DNA from: Tritrichomonas musculus
Lineage: Eukaryota; Parabasalia; Tritrichomonadida; Tritrichomonadidae
Direction: 5' to 3'
DNA: 64,000 nt
Assembly: GCA_039105265.1 (NCBI GenBank)
Contig: JAPFFF010000020.1
Location: forward strand, 1,567,001 to 1,631,000
Made by a program: the position numbers and the translations under genes. Numbering within the stretch: position 1 is the stretch's first letter; each line of letters starts with the position of its first letter. Of this stretch, positions 9,965 through 20,672 are shown in pieces. The notes beneath the pieces are model-generated. The model had not been told where the DNA came from, made no database searches, and saw nothing but the letters and a program-made list of their open reading frames with translations.

Positions 9965-11571
9965 TAAAATGCAGATACATCATAAATATTTAAAAGAATA
10001 TTTTAACAAAAACCTCAAATCACAAAATATATATCATTTATAAATAATATCATATTTTCTGTATGCAAAATATCGTATTTTTTTCTATGGTGGCCAATTC
10101 GTGAAGTGAAACTCTCTATACAAAAAGTGAAAATTTAATTTCCGCTATCAAAAAGTTGAAATTTATATTTTTATTTAAAAAAAAAGAAATAATTAAAAAA
10201 AAGAATATGTTAAGAGAGTTTAGAAATGTATTTAATCATTGACTTGTGTGTCTGTATTTTGGTCCAAATGGCTAGTTTTCCTTGAATTTATAAAAATAAA
10301 CAAGAAAAACATTATTTCACAATTTTTGAAAACATATAAACTAAGTTTTTTAATTTGTCCCTTCTTATCGTCCTCTCAAATTTGAATAAAGCTAAATATT
10401 TTTTTTAAGTTATAATGGCATGATTACTTTCATTCATCTCAGGTTGATGCTCCCGCTATTACCTTAACCAATTGGGCTTAGCCCTCAAAGGCTCCCAAAG
10501 CTATTTAAAATGCATTTTTCCTGAATAAATAACTTTTTTATATTCTTTTTTTTTTTTTTTATTTTCATCTTCTCAAAATTGAAAGATATGGTATTTTTAA
10601 AAAAATAATTTGTCCCTACTTATCGTTCTACTTTCTGAAGACTCATAGAAAATTTGAATTAAAAACTCTCAATTTTTTTGTGAATTCAAATTTAATTTTA
10701 CTTTCAAATTTGAATAAAATATCGTATTTTTTCTCTAATAATATTATTACTGCAAGGTTCACCTTAACCTCTTCATTTATTCAATATTGAATCCCTCATT
10801 CAAATCTAATTCAATTTCATTAAGAAAAGTCAAACAAATATATATGTAAATATATTCATCAATAAAAAATATAAGTAGATTACTGATTTGTTATGAATTC
10901 GATATAGATCATAATGATTATTTTGGTAAATATTTTTTTAAAACTCTAAGTTTTGGTGATGATAATAAATTATGTGTAGAATTATAAAGAATTCATATTT
11001 GCAAAAACATTTTTTCTTATACATTTCTTATAGTTTATTTTAAAATATTGTTTATTAAAAAATTAATATTACCTTGAGACCTTTAAATATTTGTGGGAAG
11101 TCTCTCATCAGAAAAAATCGATGGATTCTGAGTAAATGCATGAAAGTGTCAGATTTCGACTTTTTCATATGTTTACAATTAATTTTATCATTAATGAGGT
11201 AAATTTTTTAAATTCATTTCAATAGCTATTATTAAAAAGTTTCACAAAGTACTATTCTTCAAAGAAATTAATGTTCTATCTACAAAAAATTCTGATAATA
11301 TTTTCCCCTTTCTTCCATGTATGTCAACCAGACTTATAGATAAATTTTCTTCATCATCATTAAAAATTCCTTTTTGATGTGAACTCTACCGGTTGATCAT
11401 CAACATTAGGTTCGTTCAAACAAACTAAAATTATATTTTATAAAATTTTTCATTTTTGTTTTGTAGAATTAATTTGGCAAATTGAATAAGTTTTTCAATA
11501 AATAAATATGAATCATATAAAACTGTTTATTTAAATCATTGAATTTTTAAAATTTTTGTTTGATTCATAAA
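9965..11571. other. intergenic region, 1.6 kb
   Basis: Between the Myb gene and the 3' end of the kinase-Sel1-LRR gene. Two imperfect copies of a block containing TTTGTCCCTWCTTATCGT occur near 10353 and 10608, and AAAATATCGTATTTTTT occurs near 10067 and 10712, so part is probably an old local duplication. No gene is recognisable. Confidence 0.5.
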
Positions 11572-14150
11572 TTAGGAAACCGTTGCATGAATTTGAGAAG
11601 GAATGACATATTCTTCCAGCGATTCACAGCAATCAAATGCTGATTTATCAATTTTTATTTCAGGAGAATGAATGGAAATTTTCTTCAAAGATGAACATCG
11701 ATAAAATGCGCGTTCGCCTATTGAAGAAACAGAAGAAGGAACAACCAAATCTTGGAGTGATGAGCACTCATAAAAAGCATTATCATTGATGGACACAACA
11801 GAAGAAGGGATCGCAATTTCTTTCAGATCTGAGCATCTGAAAAAAGCAAATTCGCCAATTGAATTAATTGAAGAAGGAATAAAAATTTTCTTTAAAGAAG
11901 TGCATGAATAAAATAAGTAATTACTAATATACGATAAATAGCAAGGTATTGATATTTCTTCCAAAGATGAACAAAGTCTGAAAACGCCTTCACCCATTGA
12001 TGTAATATATGAAGAAAGTGTAATTTTCTTCAAAGATGAGCAGCCATAAAAAGCATAAGATCCAATTGATGTCACTGATGATGGGATTGTTATTTCAACT
12101 AAAGATTTGCATCCATTAAATGCACTTTCTTCAATTAATGTCAATGAAGTTGGAATTGTGATTTTTGTTAAAAATGAACAATCATAAAATGTCTCTTTTT
12201 CAATTGTTGTTATTGATGGTGGAAGTTTAATTTCATATAATGATGAACAATTTTTAAATGATGATGCGCCAATTGATGTAACTGATGATGGAATTATTAT
12301 TTCAGTAAGAAAACTGCAACCATCAAAAGAGGATACTCCAATTGTTGTCACTGATGATGGAATCGTAATTTCTCTAAGAGTTTGACATCCACTAAATGCA
12401 AACGATCCAATTATGTTTAATGTTGGTTCAATTGTAATTTTATTGATGGCTTTGTTAACGCCGAATTTGTACGTTAATTTTTTGATTCCGCTAATAAAAA
12501 CGATGACATTAATTTTACGAATATTTTCTGTTTTAATTTTAAATATTAGGTTTAATTGAGAATCAAATGATCTTGATGTATATTGTAATTCTATTGAAAT
12601 TGATTCATATTTTCTCAAAAAATCAACAAAATGTTGTGATTTGAATGAATTGTTGAAAAACATCATTTGCGTTTTGTCAGAAGGAATATAAATATCTTTC
12701 AATTTTATATTTTTTTCTTCCAAATTAAAAGTAGAACTTTTAATAATTTGTGAAATGAAAAACTCTTGTGTTTCACCATGAAGTTTTTCAAAACTGTCTA
12801 TTTTATTTAATTGATCATTAACATAAAGAAATTTTTTGCTCTTTTCATATCCAATTCGATTTGACATATCAAAATATTTCAAAGCTTCTATTTTATTCAT
12901 TTTGACTCCTTCACCTTTAAATAGCATTTTTGCAATTCTATACATAGATTCAACATTTCCCAATTTAGCACTTTTTTCGAAATATTTCTTTGCTTCTGAA
13001 AAATTTTTTTCATTATACACAATTTTTGCATATAAATGAAAAATACGTCCATTGTTTTCTTTAAAGAATTTCTGAAGATATTTCTTGGCCTTATCAATAT
13101 CTTTTGGTATAATGTCGCCTTTAATTAACATTCGGCTGTAATAAAGAACTGAATCAATACATTCATTTGAGATTGACTTTTCCAAATATTTGATTCCCAT
13201 TTCAATATTTAACGGGAATTCATTTTCACCTCTAATTAAACTTCTTCCAACAATAAACTGAACATCACGATCTTCATTCGCTTCTGTAATTAATTTTTGG
13301 CACTTTTTGTCAAGCTTGTTGAATTCATCAACAGGATATTTGATAACAACTTGATCGCTATTTTTTGTAAAAAGATTAAAGAATGACTTAATAATTGTTG
13401 GTTTTTCATCTTCATTTTTAATAATTTTTTTATCTTTTAATTCATTATCTTCCTTTGATTCACTATCATTTTCTCCTTTTAATATATCATTATTTTCTTC
13501 CTTTGATTCACTATCATTTCCTCCTTTTAATATATCATTATTTTCTTCTTTTATTTTATCTTCTACTTCGTTAATTTTCATTTTTATTTGATTGATTGAA
13601 ACTTGTTGAAATGCATGAGATTTTCTACTTGAACCTGGAAAATAATTAGTTTGTAGTGAATTAAAAGTGCTTTCATAATGATCAATATAATCAATATATT
13701 CTAAGAAATCTTCTTTTTCAACATCATCAGTAATGAATCCTTCGTTATTTCTTAATTCTTCAACAATTTGGTCGAATGATGGTCTTTCATTTGGATCATC
13801 TTTCCAGCAGCTTTCAATCAATTTTTTATAAGCAACAGATATTGAATCACCTAAAATTGGTCTGTTTTTCTTATAAACAATTTCAGAGAGAATTTGAAAT
13901 TGATTGAAATTTTTGAATGGTTCATCGTGTGTCAAAATTTCATAAACTATCAAAGAAAACGAATAAACATCACCAGGTTTATTATAGATTTCACTTTTCC
14001 ATATTTCAGGTGCAATATATTATGGTGTACCTTTTCTATAATTGCTTTTTTGATCGTTCTAATAATGTAAAGTATTCAAAAAAAAAAGTGAGCATTTTGA
14101 ATAGTAATTTTATACAACCAAAATCATAGTTTTTCACTTTTTCAATATTC
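11572..14150 (-). pseudogene. 5'-truncated protein kinase - Sel1 repeat - LRR_5 gene
   Basis: The long frame 11572-13953 has no ATG near its beginning. It opens inside a kinase C-lobe (VYEILTHDEPF ... CWKDDPNERPSFDQIVEELRNN). Upstream the same frame reads QKSNYRKGTP, a TAA, then YIAPEIW, so an activation-loop codon has become a stop. A blurred DFG region is visible to about 14150, and the N-lobe is absent. After the kinase remnant come a 16-residue tandem repeat (ILKG[GE]NDSESKEE, about 140-180), Sel1-like repeats (about 225-385, e.g. AKKYFEKSAKLGNVESMYRIAKML) and about eleven LRR_5 units (about 510-790). Intact paralogues of this kinase-Sel1-BspA architecture are, as far as I know, common in Tritrichomonas. 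Here the 5' end stops where the divergent RCC1 gene begins. Confidence 0.75.
13445..13560 (-). repeat. 48-bp coding tandem repeat
   Basis: Just over two copies of a 16-codon unit (KEENNDILKGGNDSES / KEENNDILKGENDSES / KEDNE), in the linker between kinase and Sel1 repeats. Confidence 0.8.
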
Positions 14151-14324
14151 ATTTCACTCACGATTCTTATTAAAATCTTTATCAGAATTTTCATTAGAAT
14201 TTTTTATTTTTAACAAAAAAAAAAAAAAAATATCTTTCATTCTTTATGTATATGCTCACAAAAATTTTCCTCAAAAAGGTCAAATGAATTCACTTTTTGA
14301 GAAAAATTCATAAATTTACTCCCA

Positions 14325-15482
14325 ATGATAGAGTTATGTGGTAACAATAACAAATACCAACTTGGAAAAATTTCAAACACAGAAATAATGTATTCATCAT
14401 TTACAATTACTCCAGTGCATTCGAGCTTTGACATTTCATCGATATCATCACTTTCAATTTGTGGAGATCACTCAGTAGCCATCATAAAAAACGGAACGAT
14501 TCTAGCAACAGGTAATAACAACAAAGGAGAAATTTATCCATCGATACCACAAGTTACTCTCACTGGTTTCACTTCCTTTGAAATCCGAGATGAACACAAC
14601 AACCTTCTGCATCCAATTTCAGCATCATGCGGGTATAATTTCACTGTTTATTTAGTTTCTTTGGAGAAGGGAAGCAACGAAAACCGCCTAGCATTATCAT
14701 ACAGTTATATAAAGACCGATACACCACTTTTTCTGAACACTGGCAAATCAAATCCAGTTGCTCTTTTTAGCGGGTTTACTAAGGCAGCAGCAATTGACTC
14801 AGATGGTAAGGTACTATTTGATCTACATACTTTTTCTGAAAAAAGAACGACTCAACTTGAAGCAGTTTCACTTCCAGACGGAGACAAAGCAGTCAAAGTA
14901 GCTTGTTGCAGTGTATCTTTTTTTGTTCTTGGATTGAGTGGCCGTTTATTCGAGGTAGAACCAGATGAATTCGAATTAGAATTCAACGAAGTAGAAGAGT
15001 TGCATGGGGAAAAAATCGTTGATGTGTCTGGTATATATGATCATTGCTTAGCACTAACCGAAAATGGAACAGTTTTTGGGTTTGGATCAAATAAATACGG
15101 AAAATTAGGATTGGGTGAAAATATTGAAGAGACTTCTGTATTCACAGAAATTTCATCTCTCAATCAAATCACAGCTGTTTGTGCTGGCACAAATCACTCT
15201 TTGTTTCAAACAAGTGAAGGGAAGGTCTTCGCTTGTGGATATAACAAATTCGGTGAACTTTTTACAGATTCACCAACCGAAGATGTACTCACGCCAATCG
15301 AAGTAAAACTCAAAGGAAAAGCAACATTCTGCATTGCAGGCGATAGCAAGTCAGCCATTTTTATCGGACACGATCCAATAAATAGTCCAAACCATCTCAT
15401 CGGCATTCAAAAAGTTGAATCAGCCCAAAATAAGACTGAACTAAGAGATGAAAAACTTAATTTTATTAATAAGGAAAAGTAA
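14325..15482 (+). CDS. RCC1-repeat protein (kinase-less paralogue)
   Basis: 385 residues from an ATG. RCC1-type beta-propeller blades are visible: LSICGDHSVAIIKNGTILATGNNNKGEI (about 45-72), VSGIYDHCLALTENGTVFGFGSNKYGKLG (about 236-265) and VCAGTNHSLFQTSEGKVFACGYNKFGEL (about 285-313). It aligns from its first residues (MIELCGNNNKYQLGK) with the N-terminal RCC1 half of the RCC1-kinase protein at 38528-40678 (MIKICGSNKLFQLGE). It ends at the equivalent of that protein's coiled-coil linker, with no kinase domain. A 34-base T run follows at 15518-15551. It could be a natural kinase-less gene or a 3'-truncated copy. Molecular role is inferred as a protein-binding propeller. Confidence 0.8.
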   Translation: MIELCGNNNKYQLGKISNTEIMYSSFTITPVHSSFDISSISSLSICGDHSVAIIKNGTILATGNNNKGEIYPSIPQVTLTGFTSFEIRDEHNNLLHPISASCGYNFTVYLVSLEKGSNENRLALSYSYIKTDTPLFLNTGKSNPVALFSGFTKAAAIDSDGKVLFDLHTFSEKRTTQLEAVSLPDGDKAVKVACCSVSFFVLGLSGRLFEVEPDEFELEFNEVEELHGEKIVDVSGIYDHCLALTENGTVFGFGSNKYGKLGLGENIEETSVFTEISSLNQITAVCAGTNHSLFQTSEGKVFACGYNKFGELFTDSPTEDVLTPIEVKLKGKATFCIAGDSKSAIFIGHDPINSPNHLIGIQKVESAQNKTELRDEKLNFINKEK

Positions 15483-15515
15483 ATTAAATTAAGTCAAATT
15501 AAAGCAATTGAAAAT

Positions 15516-15553
<38 letters not shown>

Positions 15554-16139
15554 TTGTTTTGGATATTTAAATATGATTTGTATTGTCATTGGCTTACGAT
15601 GTCAAATTTTCAAAATTGAGTATAAATTTGTTCGAACATACCTTTTCAATTTTTCATTTTTGCAAATAACCCAATATACAATAGAAGCTGTTTATAAGTA
15701 TATTAATCTTGTACGAGAACTCAGTCAACAAGCAGAAAGCTAACCACAGGACGGTAAGAATCTTGCACTGGCTAAAATATTGCTTTAACAATCGCTGCTG
15801 TGATTCCAACATCTTTGACAAGCTTGATGTATTCCATTTTTGAAGGCAAAAAAGGATAGAAATACTTGGTATCATTAAGGGTTAATTGCATTCTGAGATT
15901 GTTGTAGTATGTATTGTCATTTTATGAAATTACAAAAAATGACAATGATTTTGTCTCTTGTGACAATATTCTAAGGGATGTTACATATGATGAAAAGCTT
16001 TTTTTTTTTTGTTTGTTTGTTTGTTTGAAAATTCATATAAATATAAATCTCAGAGATTTTTATAAAAAAGTTATTATATATTCTTTAGGAATGTAAATAT
16101 GAGAGTACACAATGATAGGTATATTGAAATATTACAAAT
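15483..16139. other. intergenic region with T34 run and coding-like debris
   Basis: A run of 34 T at 15518-15551 is followed by mainly non-coding sequence. On the minus strand near 15690-15840 there are short coding-like pieces (MEYIKLVKDVGITAAIVKAI) interrupted by stops. I read these as unidentified gene debris. Confidence 0.4.
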
Positions 16140-16907
16140 CTATAATAAGTTTTCTTTTATGTTTTGTTCAACCTCGCCTTGTTCTCCATCATTAATTAAT
16201 GCTTGCTTTATATCATTGTTACTTGTGTTTACAGTAGCTTGGCTTATATCATAATGCTTTTCAACAAAGAGGATGCCAATGATTAAATTCAAAGCATTTA
16301 AACCAGTCAGTATCATCATCAGTCCAAACTGTCCGAACCACTTTTGCAAGAAGGGAAACAGAAACATGACAATAGAAGCACCACTCCAAACCAAAGATGT
16401 TATCACCGACATCGCCTTCGGTTTCAGCTCTGGTGGATAAATAAGCGATGGAATGATCCAAGGAATGCTGCCCAAACCGATTCCAAAGAAAAACTGAAAA
16501 GAAAACACGAAAATCATTGGTAATATACGTGACTATCCAAATTTAACATTTAACCCGTATAGAAAAAGTGATATTGATGATCCAGAAGCAGATAAATTCC
16601 ACAAAAATTTATAGCCTAATTTATCGATCAGAATCGAACTCAGAAAACATGAAAAAAATTGGGCACAAATAGCTATAGCTGCTTGGTATCCAGCATCTAA
16701 TTCAAGGCCAACTTCGCTCATTAAAGGGGCGATATTTTGCATGATTGATCCAATTCCACTGAAAGACATAAAAAAAGCCAAAGCCATTGCAATGAAAGTT
16801 CTTTTCCGAAAACTCTTATCAAAAATACTGATTTTTATAGTATTATCATTGGTGAAATTTGTTTTACTTTTATCAATATCATCTAATTCAATATTTTTTT
16901 TCATCAT
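16140..16907 (-). pseudogene. truncated MFS sugar transporter (C-terminal half)
   Basis: Two frames, 16533-16907 and 16140-16517, are in the same phase and separated only by a TAG at 16533-16535 and four sense codons. Together they read as the second half of a major-facilitator sugar transporter: the cytoplasmic central loop, then TM7-12 (FIAMALAFFMSFSGIGSIMQ; IFVFSFQFFFGIGLGSIPW). The stop lies in a position where relatives, as I recall them, have a Trp, so TGG to TAG is the likely change. The first six membrane helices are missing upstream. It is therefore both 5'-truncated and interrupted. Confidence 0.75.
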
Positions 16908-16996
16908 CTTTAAAGACGATTTGAAAAATAACTAATTTGCAGGGAGAACAAAAAAGATACAAAAATTTAATTATTTCAATTTAATTATGAGTTTAA

Positions 16997-17450
16997 TTAA
17001 CAAGTGCATTTTTTCTGATTATTTTTGTCTATATTAATAGTTTTTTCAGAAATTGGTTCAATTTTACTGCTGATTCTTCTAAAAGTTTGTGTTCCTAAAT
17101 AATTAAATGCTTCTTCAACATTTGTATTATCTTTAGCAGATGTCTCAAAATAATGTATATCATATTTCTTTGTGAATATTTCAATTTCTTCAGCTGAAAC
17201 AGCATGATCTAAATCGCATTTATTGCCAACTAGTATTAAATCAACTGAATCATCTGATTCCCTTATCATATCAATCCAATATCCAGATTGAATAAAATTA
17301 TCTCTATCAGAAATATCAAAAACAACCAGAATCCCTTTAGCACCATGCATATATGCTTTTGTAAGAGATTTAAATTTTTCTTGGCCAGCAGTATCCCATA
17401 ATTGGAGTTTGACTTGCTAGCCATCAATATTTGATAAATTGGACAAATAA
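16997..17450 (-). pseudogene. 5'-truncated Rab-type small GTPase
   Basis: The frame 16997-17350 starts at an ATG (MHGAKGILVVFDISD), but the homology extends upstream in frame as QVKLQLWDTAGQEKFKSLTKAY, preceded by a TAG. Visible are the switch II motif WDTAGQE, the G4 motif GNKCDL, the G5 motif ETSAKD and a C-terminal CTC, a dual-geranylgeranylation type end. The P-loop (GxxxxGKS) and switch I are absent before the next gene. Without the P-loop it cannot bind nucleotide normally, so it is a relic rather than a short GTPase. Confidence 0.75.
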
Positions 17451-17559
17451 AAAGTTATCTTTCTTGTATAGAAAAAAAAAATATTTTATAAAAATGATAT
17501 TTAAATAGCAGAAGTCGATTATTTCAACTATTTTTTTTTCAATATATAATTATATATAT

Positions 17560-18612
17560 TCACTCAAAAATAACTTTTGTATTTGGGGGGAAAGCTTTGT
17601 CAACTGATCCTTTTAATAAAAGAGGAAGCTTTACCTCTTTTAACAGCAGACATCTCTTGAATGCGGACTTTTCAATAACTTTTATTGAAGGTGGCAAATT
17701 TACGTTTATCAACGATGAACAATTTTTGAATGCACAGTGACCAATTTTAACGACAGATGAAGGAATGTACAAATCCACCAAAGACGAGCATCCGTAGAAT
17801 GCGTATGGCTCAATAGAGGCAACAGAAGGAGGAATGATGATTTCCTTAAGCAGAGAGCAGCTGTTAAAAGTTCTTTCTTCAATAATCTTCAAAGAAGAGA
17901 GAATCTCAATTTTCATCAATGAAGAGCAAGAGTTGAAAGCAAAGCAGCCGATTGATTCAACAGAAGAAGAGATTGTCATTTCAGCCAACGATGAACAACC
18001 ACAAAAAGCATAATCGTCAATCTTTTTAACACTCAAAGGAATCTTTATTTCCTTAATTGAAGAGCAGCCGCTGAAAGTTCCAATTTCAATCAAATTCAAT
18101 GACGATTCAATGTTCATTTTTACTAATTTAGAACAGTCCTTGAATGCAAAAAATCCAACAGATGTTACAGAAGATGGAATAGTTATTTCACTCAAAGATG
18201 AACAGTTGTTGAATGCATATGGGCCAATTTTTTTCACCTTGGAAGGTATCGTTATTTCTTGAAGTGAAGTGCAGTTTGAAAAGGCACTTGATCCGATTTC
18301 TGTAACTGACAATGGAATGTTTATTGTTGACAATGATCGACAATTATAGAAAGAATAATCGTCAATCTTTGTGATGTCTGAATTTATTGTCACTTTTTTC
18401 AATTTGGAACAGTATTTGAATGCACTTTTTTTGATTGATTTAACTGACTTTGGAATCGTCATTTCAACCAATTTTTTAAAACCAATAAAAGCTTTAGGTG
18501 GAAAATCTATTTCAGGATGTTTTAATAAAATACTTATTATTTCAGAACAATTCTTTTCAGTAGCCAATTTAAATGGAGTTACATTAAAATATGAAATTTT
18601 TTTGAATTTCAT
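17560..18612 (-). CDS. BspA-like LRR_5 region, C-terminal half of a DUF3447-LRR gene
   Basis: 350 codons from an ATG. Residues about 10-40 are one ankyrin repeat (TPFKLATEKNCSEIISILLKHPEID), followed by about twelve LRR_5 units of 23 residues (ITIPSSVTSVGFFAFKDCSKL and similar). It lies in exactly the same frame as 18724-19863, separated by 37 codons that contain three further TAA stops. This in-phase arrangement makes it the second half of one ancestral gene. The base composition is GC-richer than its surroundings, as is usual for the LRR_5 repeats here. Confidence 0.75.
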   Translation of the reverse strand: MKFKKISYFNVTPFKLATEKNCSEIISILLKHPEIDFPPKAFIGFKKLVEMTIPKSVKSIKKSAFKYCSKLKKVTINSDITKIDDYSFYNCRSLSTINIPLSVTEIGSSAFSNCTSLQEITIPSKVKKIGPYAFNNCSSLSEITIPSSVTSVGFFAFKDCSKLVKMNIESSLNLIEIGTFSGCSSIKEIKIPLSVKKIDDYAFCGCSSLAEMTISSSVESIGCFAFNSCSSLMKIEILSSLKIIEERTFNSCSLLKEIIIPPSVASIEPYAFYGCSSLVDLYIPSSVVKIGHCAFKNCSSLINVNLPPSIKVIEKSAFKRCLLLKEVKLPLLLKGSVDKAFPPNTKVIFE

Positions 18613-18723
18613 TTAAAAAATTAATTCTTTGAAATTTTATTTGAAATCATAAATAAAGAACTTTATTAAACCAAAAATATTTGAAGAAATTCCATTAGAA
18701 AATATTTATGTTAGCGAACTCGA

Positions 18724-19863
18724 TTAACAAAAATAAAAAAAATGTGAAATTTTTATTTTTTCATTTACATTCAAATCCATGTTTTTCAGAAGATCATTCA
18801 CAAAGTCGACATAGCCGTAACGGCAAAAATAATAGAAAATAATATTAGAATCGAATTCATTAGGAAGAAAGCTGTAATTCAAATAATTAAATGACATTCC
18901 AAGAACGCTTTTATTGAAATCATTTTTTATTTTTTGGTCATTCAAAAAGTTGTCTTGAATGTATTGAGCGATTTCGTTGTGATGACATTTGATTGCCTCT
19001 TCAAGGCATTCTTGATAAGACTTGTCTTTTGGTTTGACTTGAGATTCTTCAAGCAAATGAATCAAATCCGCATTCCTACCGTGAATTGCATACAGCCAAA
19101 GTGACGGTTTTAATTCAACATTGTTCAATCTCAAGTATTGAAAAATTTGAATCGATCCAAAAAATACCGCGTATTCAATTAGAGTTGGATTTTTGTTAAG
19201 CAAAAAAGAATTCGTTTCAAAAACTGAAAAATTTATTCGAGCTGAATGTGAAACATTTGTCTGATTGAGATACAAGTCAAACTCTTCAATCGAGTCGTTC
19301 CGAATCAGTTGGCAAATGTAGGACTCATTTTCACCATTTTTTCGGTTTTCTTCAAAATTTGAAAATATGTTGGAATCATAATTCAATAGTCTGTTTTCAA
19401 TCTTTTTTCGTTCTTTCTCATCTATCAAATTTTTGAGTTCGGTATAGAAAAAGTGACAACTTTTTGTGACGCTTGGACTTCTTTGCTCAAAAAGTTGGCT
19501 TATTGCATGTTTGTCAAGTGTAATCATATTGTTTGTTAAAAGTATGAGAAGAATAAGCTTATTAGATTTGAAAATTTTGAATATTTGGTAATTTGAAAAG
19601 GTTTGTTTGATTGCTTCTTTGAAATAAAGAAGAATTTGCTCGATTTTACTAAAAAAATCTGATGTACGGTGATGATTTTTGGAAATTGCTGTTAATAATT
19701 GGAGTAATGCTTTGAATTCTTTCTGATTTTCTGAAATTTTTTTCGTTTCAAATAAATATATCAGATTTTCATAAAATTCGATTGCGTCTTCTTCGCTATC
19801 CAGATATTGGAGTAGAAGATTGTGAAGGTCTTTCTTTTGTTCGAAATATTTTTGAATTTCCAT
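18724..19863 (-). CDS. DUF3447/ankyrin-like protein, N-terminal half of a DUF3447-LRR gene
   Basis: The frame is open to an ATG at 19932, but the ATG at 19861-19863 (MEIQKYFEQKKDLHN) matches the usual start of DUF3447 proteins and gives 379 residues. The helical N-terminus is followed by DUF3447 ankyrin-like repeats (IEYAVFFGSIQIFQYLRLNNVELKPSLWLYAIHGRNADLIHLLEE). It stops with a TAA, and the same frame reads on through an F/I/S-rich linker with more TAAs into the LRR section at 17560-18612. Its layout closely resembles 1182-2288. It is either a pseudogene or a gene expressed as two proteins. Confidence 0.7.
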   Translation of the reverse strand: MEIQKYFEQKKDLHNLLLQYLDSEEDAIEFYENLIYLFETKKISENQKEFKALLQLLTAISKNHHRTSDFFSKIEQILLYFKEAIKQTFSNYQIFKIFKSNKLILLILLTNNMITLDKHAISQLFEQRSPSVTKSCHFFYTELKNLIDEKERKKIENRLLNYDSNIFSNFEENRKNGENESYICQLIRNDSIEEFDLYLNQTNVSHSARINFSVFETNSFLLNKNPTLIEYAVFFGSIQIFQYLRLNNVELKPSLWLYAIHGRNADLIHLLEESQVKPKDKSYQECLEEAIKCHHNEIAQYIQDNFLNDQKIKNDFNKSVLGMSFNYLNYSFLPNEFDSNIIFYYFCRYGYVDFVNDLLKNMDLNVNEKIKISHFFYFC

Positions 19864-20037
19864 TTCTTCAATTAAAATAATACTGAATTTAACCAAATAA
19901 AATGAAATGTTATATGAAATATCGTAAAACATTTAAATGTAGAAGAAAAAAAAAATATCCTATTTTATATCCGAATTATGACTATAATGTAGAAAAAAAA
20001 AATATCAGAATTATCATATTCGTTAAGAAATTTATTT

Positions 20038-20172
20038 AAAATCTTTTTATATTTTTACCAAGACTACATACCGCCTAGCGGGCGTCGAGCGAGGCTGAGC
20101 GAAGCGAAGTTGAGTCGAGACCCCACGGCTGGCTGTAAGAATCGGTAAAAATTTTGTAGCATAAAAAGATTT
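20038..20172. mobile_element. palindromic short element with GC-rich centre
   Basis: The left arm AAATCTTTTTATATTTTTACC is matched by the right arm GGTAAAAATTTTGTAGC-ATAAAAAGATTT in reverse. The arms flank a strikingly GC-rich core (about 20070-20140, with GAGCGAAGCGAAG). The arm sequence, CATCTTTTTAT-x-TTACAAAATTTTTACCGA-like, is shared with the palindrome at 25872-26177, so these are two members of one family. No coding capacity. Confidence 0.55.
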
Positions 20173-20672
20173 TTTTTTTAGCTATTTTATTATGATTATT
20201 TTTTCTGAAGAACTTCCACTTTTTGAATGTCCTTCAGAATTGTACAACTATTTTAGAATCGATCCATCAAGTCCATGTTTATATCTAATATTTTAAATCT
20301 GGTAAATCAAGTCCATCATAAATAAATGGTTAATTTCATTTGGCCTTTTTACTTTCGATTTAGTTTTTTTTTTTTTTTGCAAGGTCAATTTTTTAAAACT
20401 TACATTTGTTTGAAAAAGTTATTTCAATTAAAAAAAATTTTCCAACTTTTTCAAAGACCATCTGTGGTCACCTCACCATAGACCGTCTCTATGAAATATT
20501 TTCAATTTTATTCACACTCTGGTCTTTTTAATTTTTTTATGGTTAAAAAATTGAATGGTGGAAAAAAAAAGTTGATAGAATCATTCAATTTTTCATTTTT
20601 CTGAGCACATATTGAAAATATAACTTTTTAAATGAGTGGAAAAATATCCACTATAGTCAGTTGATCAATAAT
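20173..20672. other. intergenic region upstream of the Ubl-vWA-UBC-U-box gene
   Basis: AT-rich. Just before the start codon a small hairpin-capable sequence GTGGAAAAATATCCAC lies at about 20637-20652, a possible 5' UTR or promoter structure. Nothing else is recognised. Confidence 0.4.

Noticed and set aside
18613-18723. Spliceosomal intron joining the DUF3447 and LRR halves
   Set aside because: No GTAYGT donor or ACTAACACACAG acceptor signal as known from trichomonad introns; kept open only as a test in the findings.
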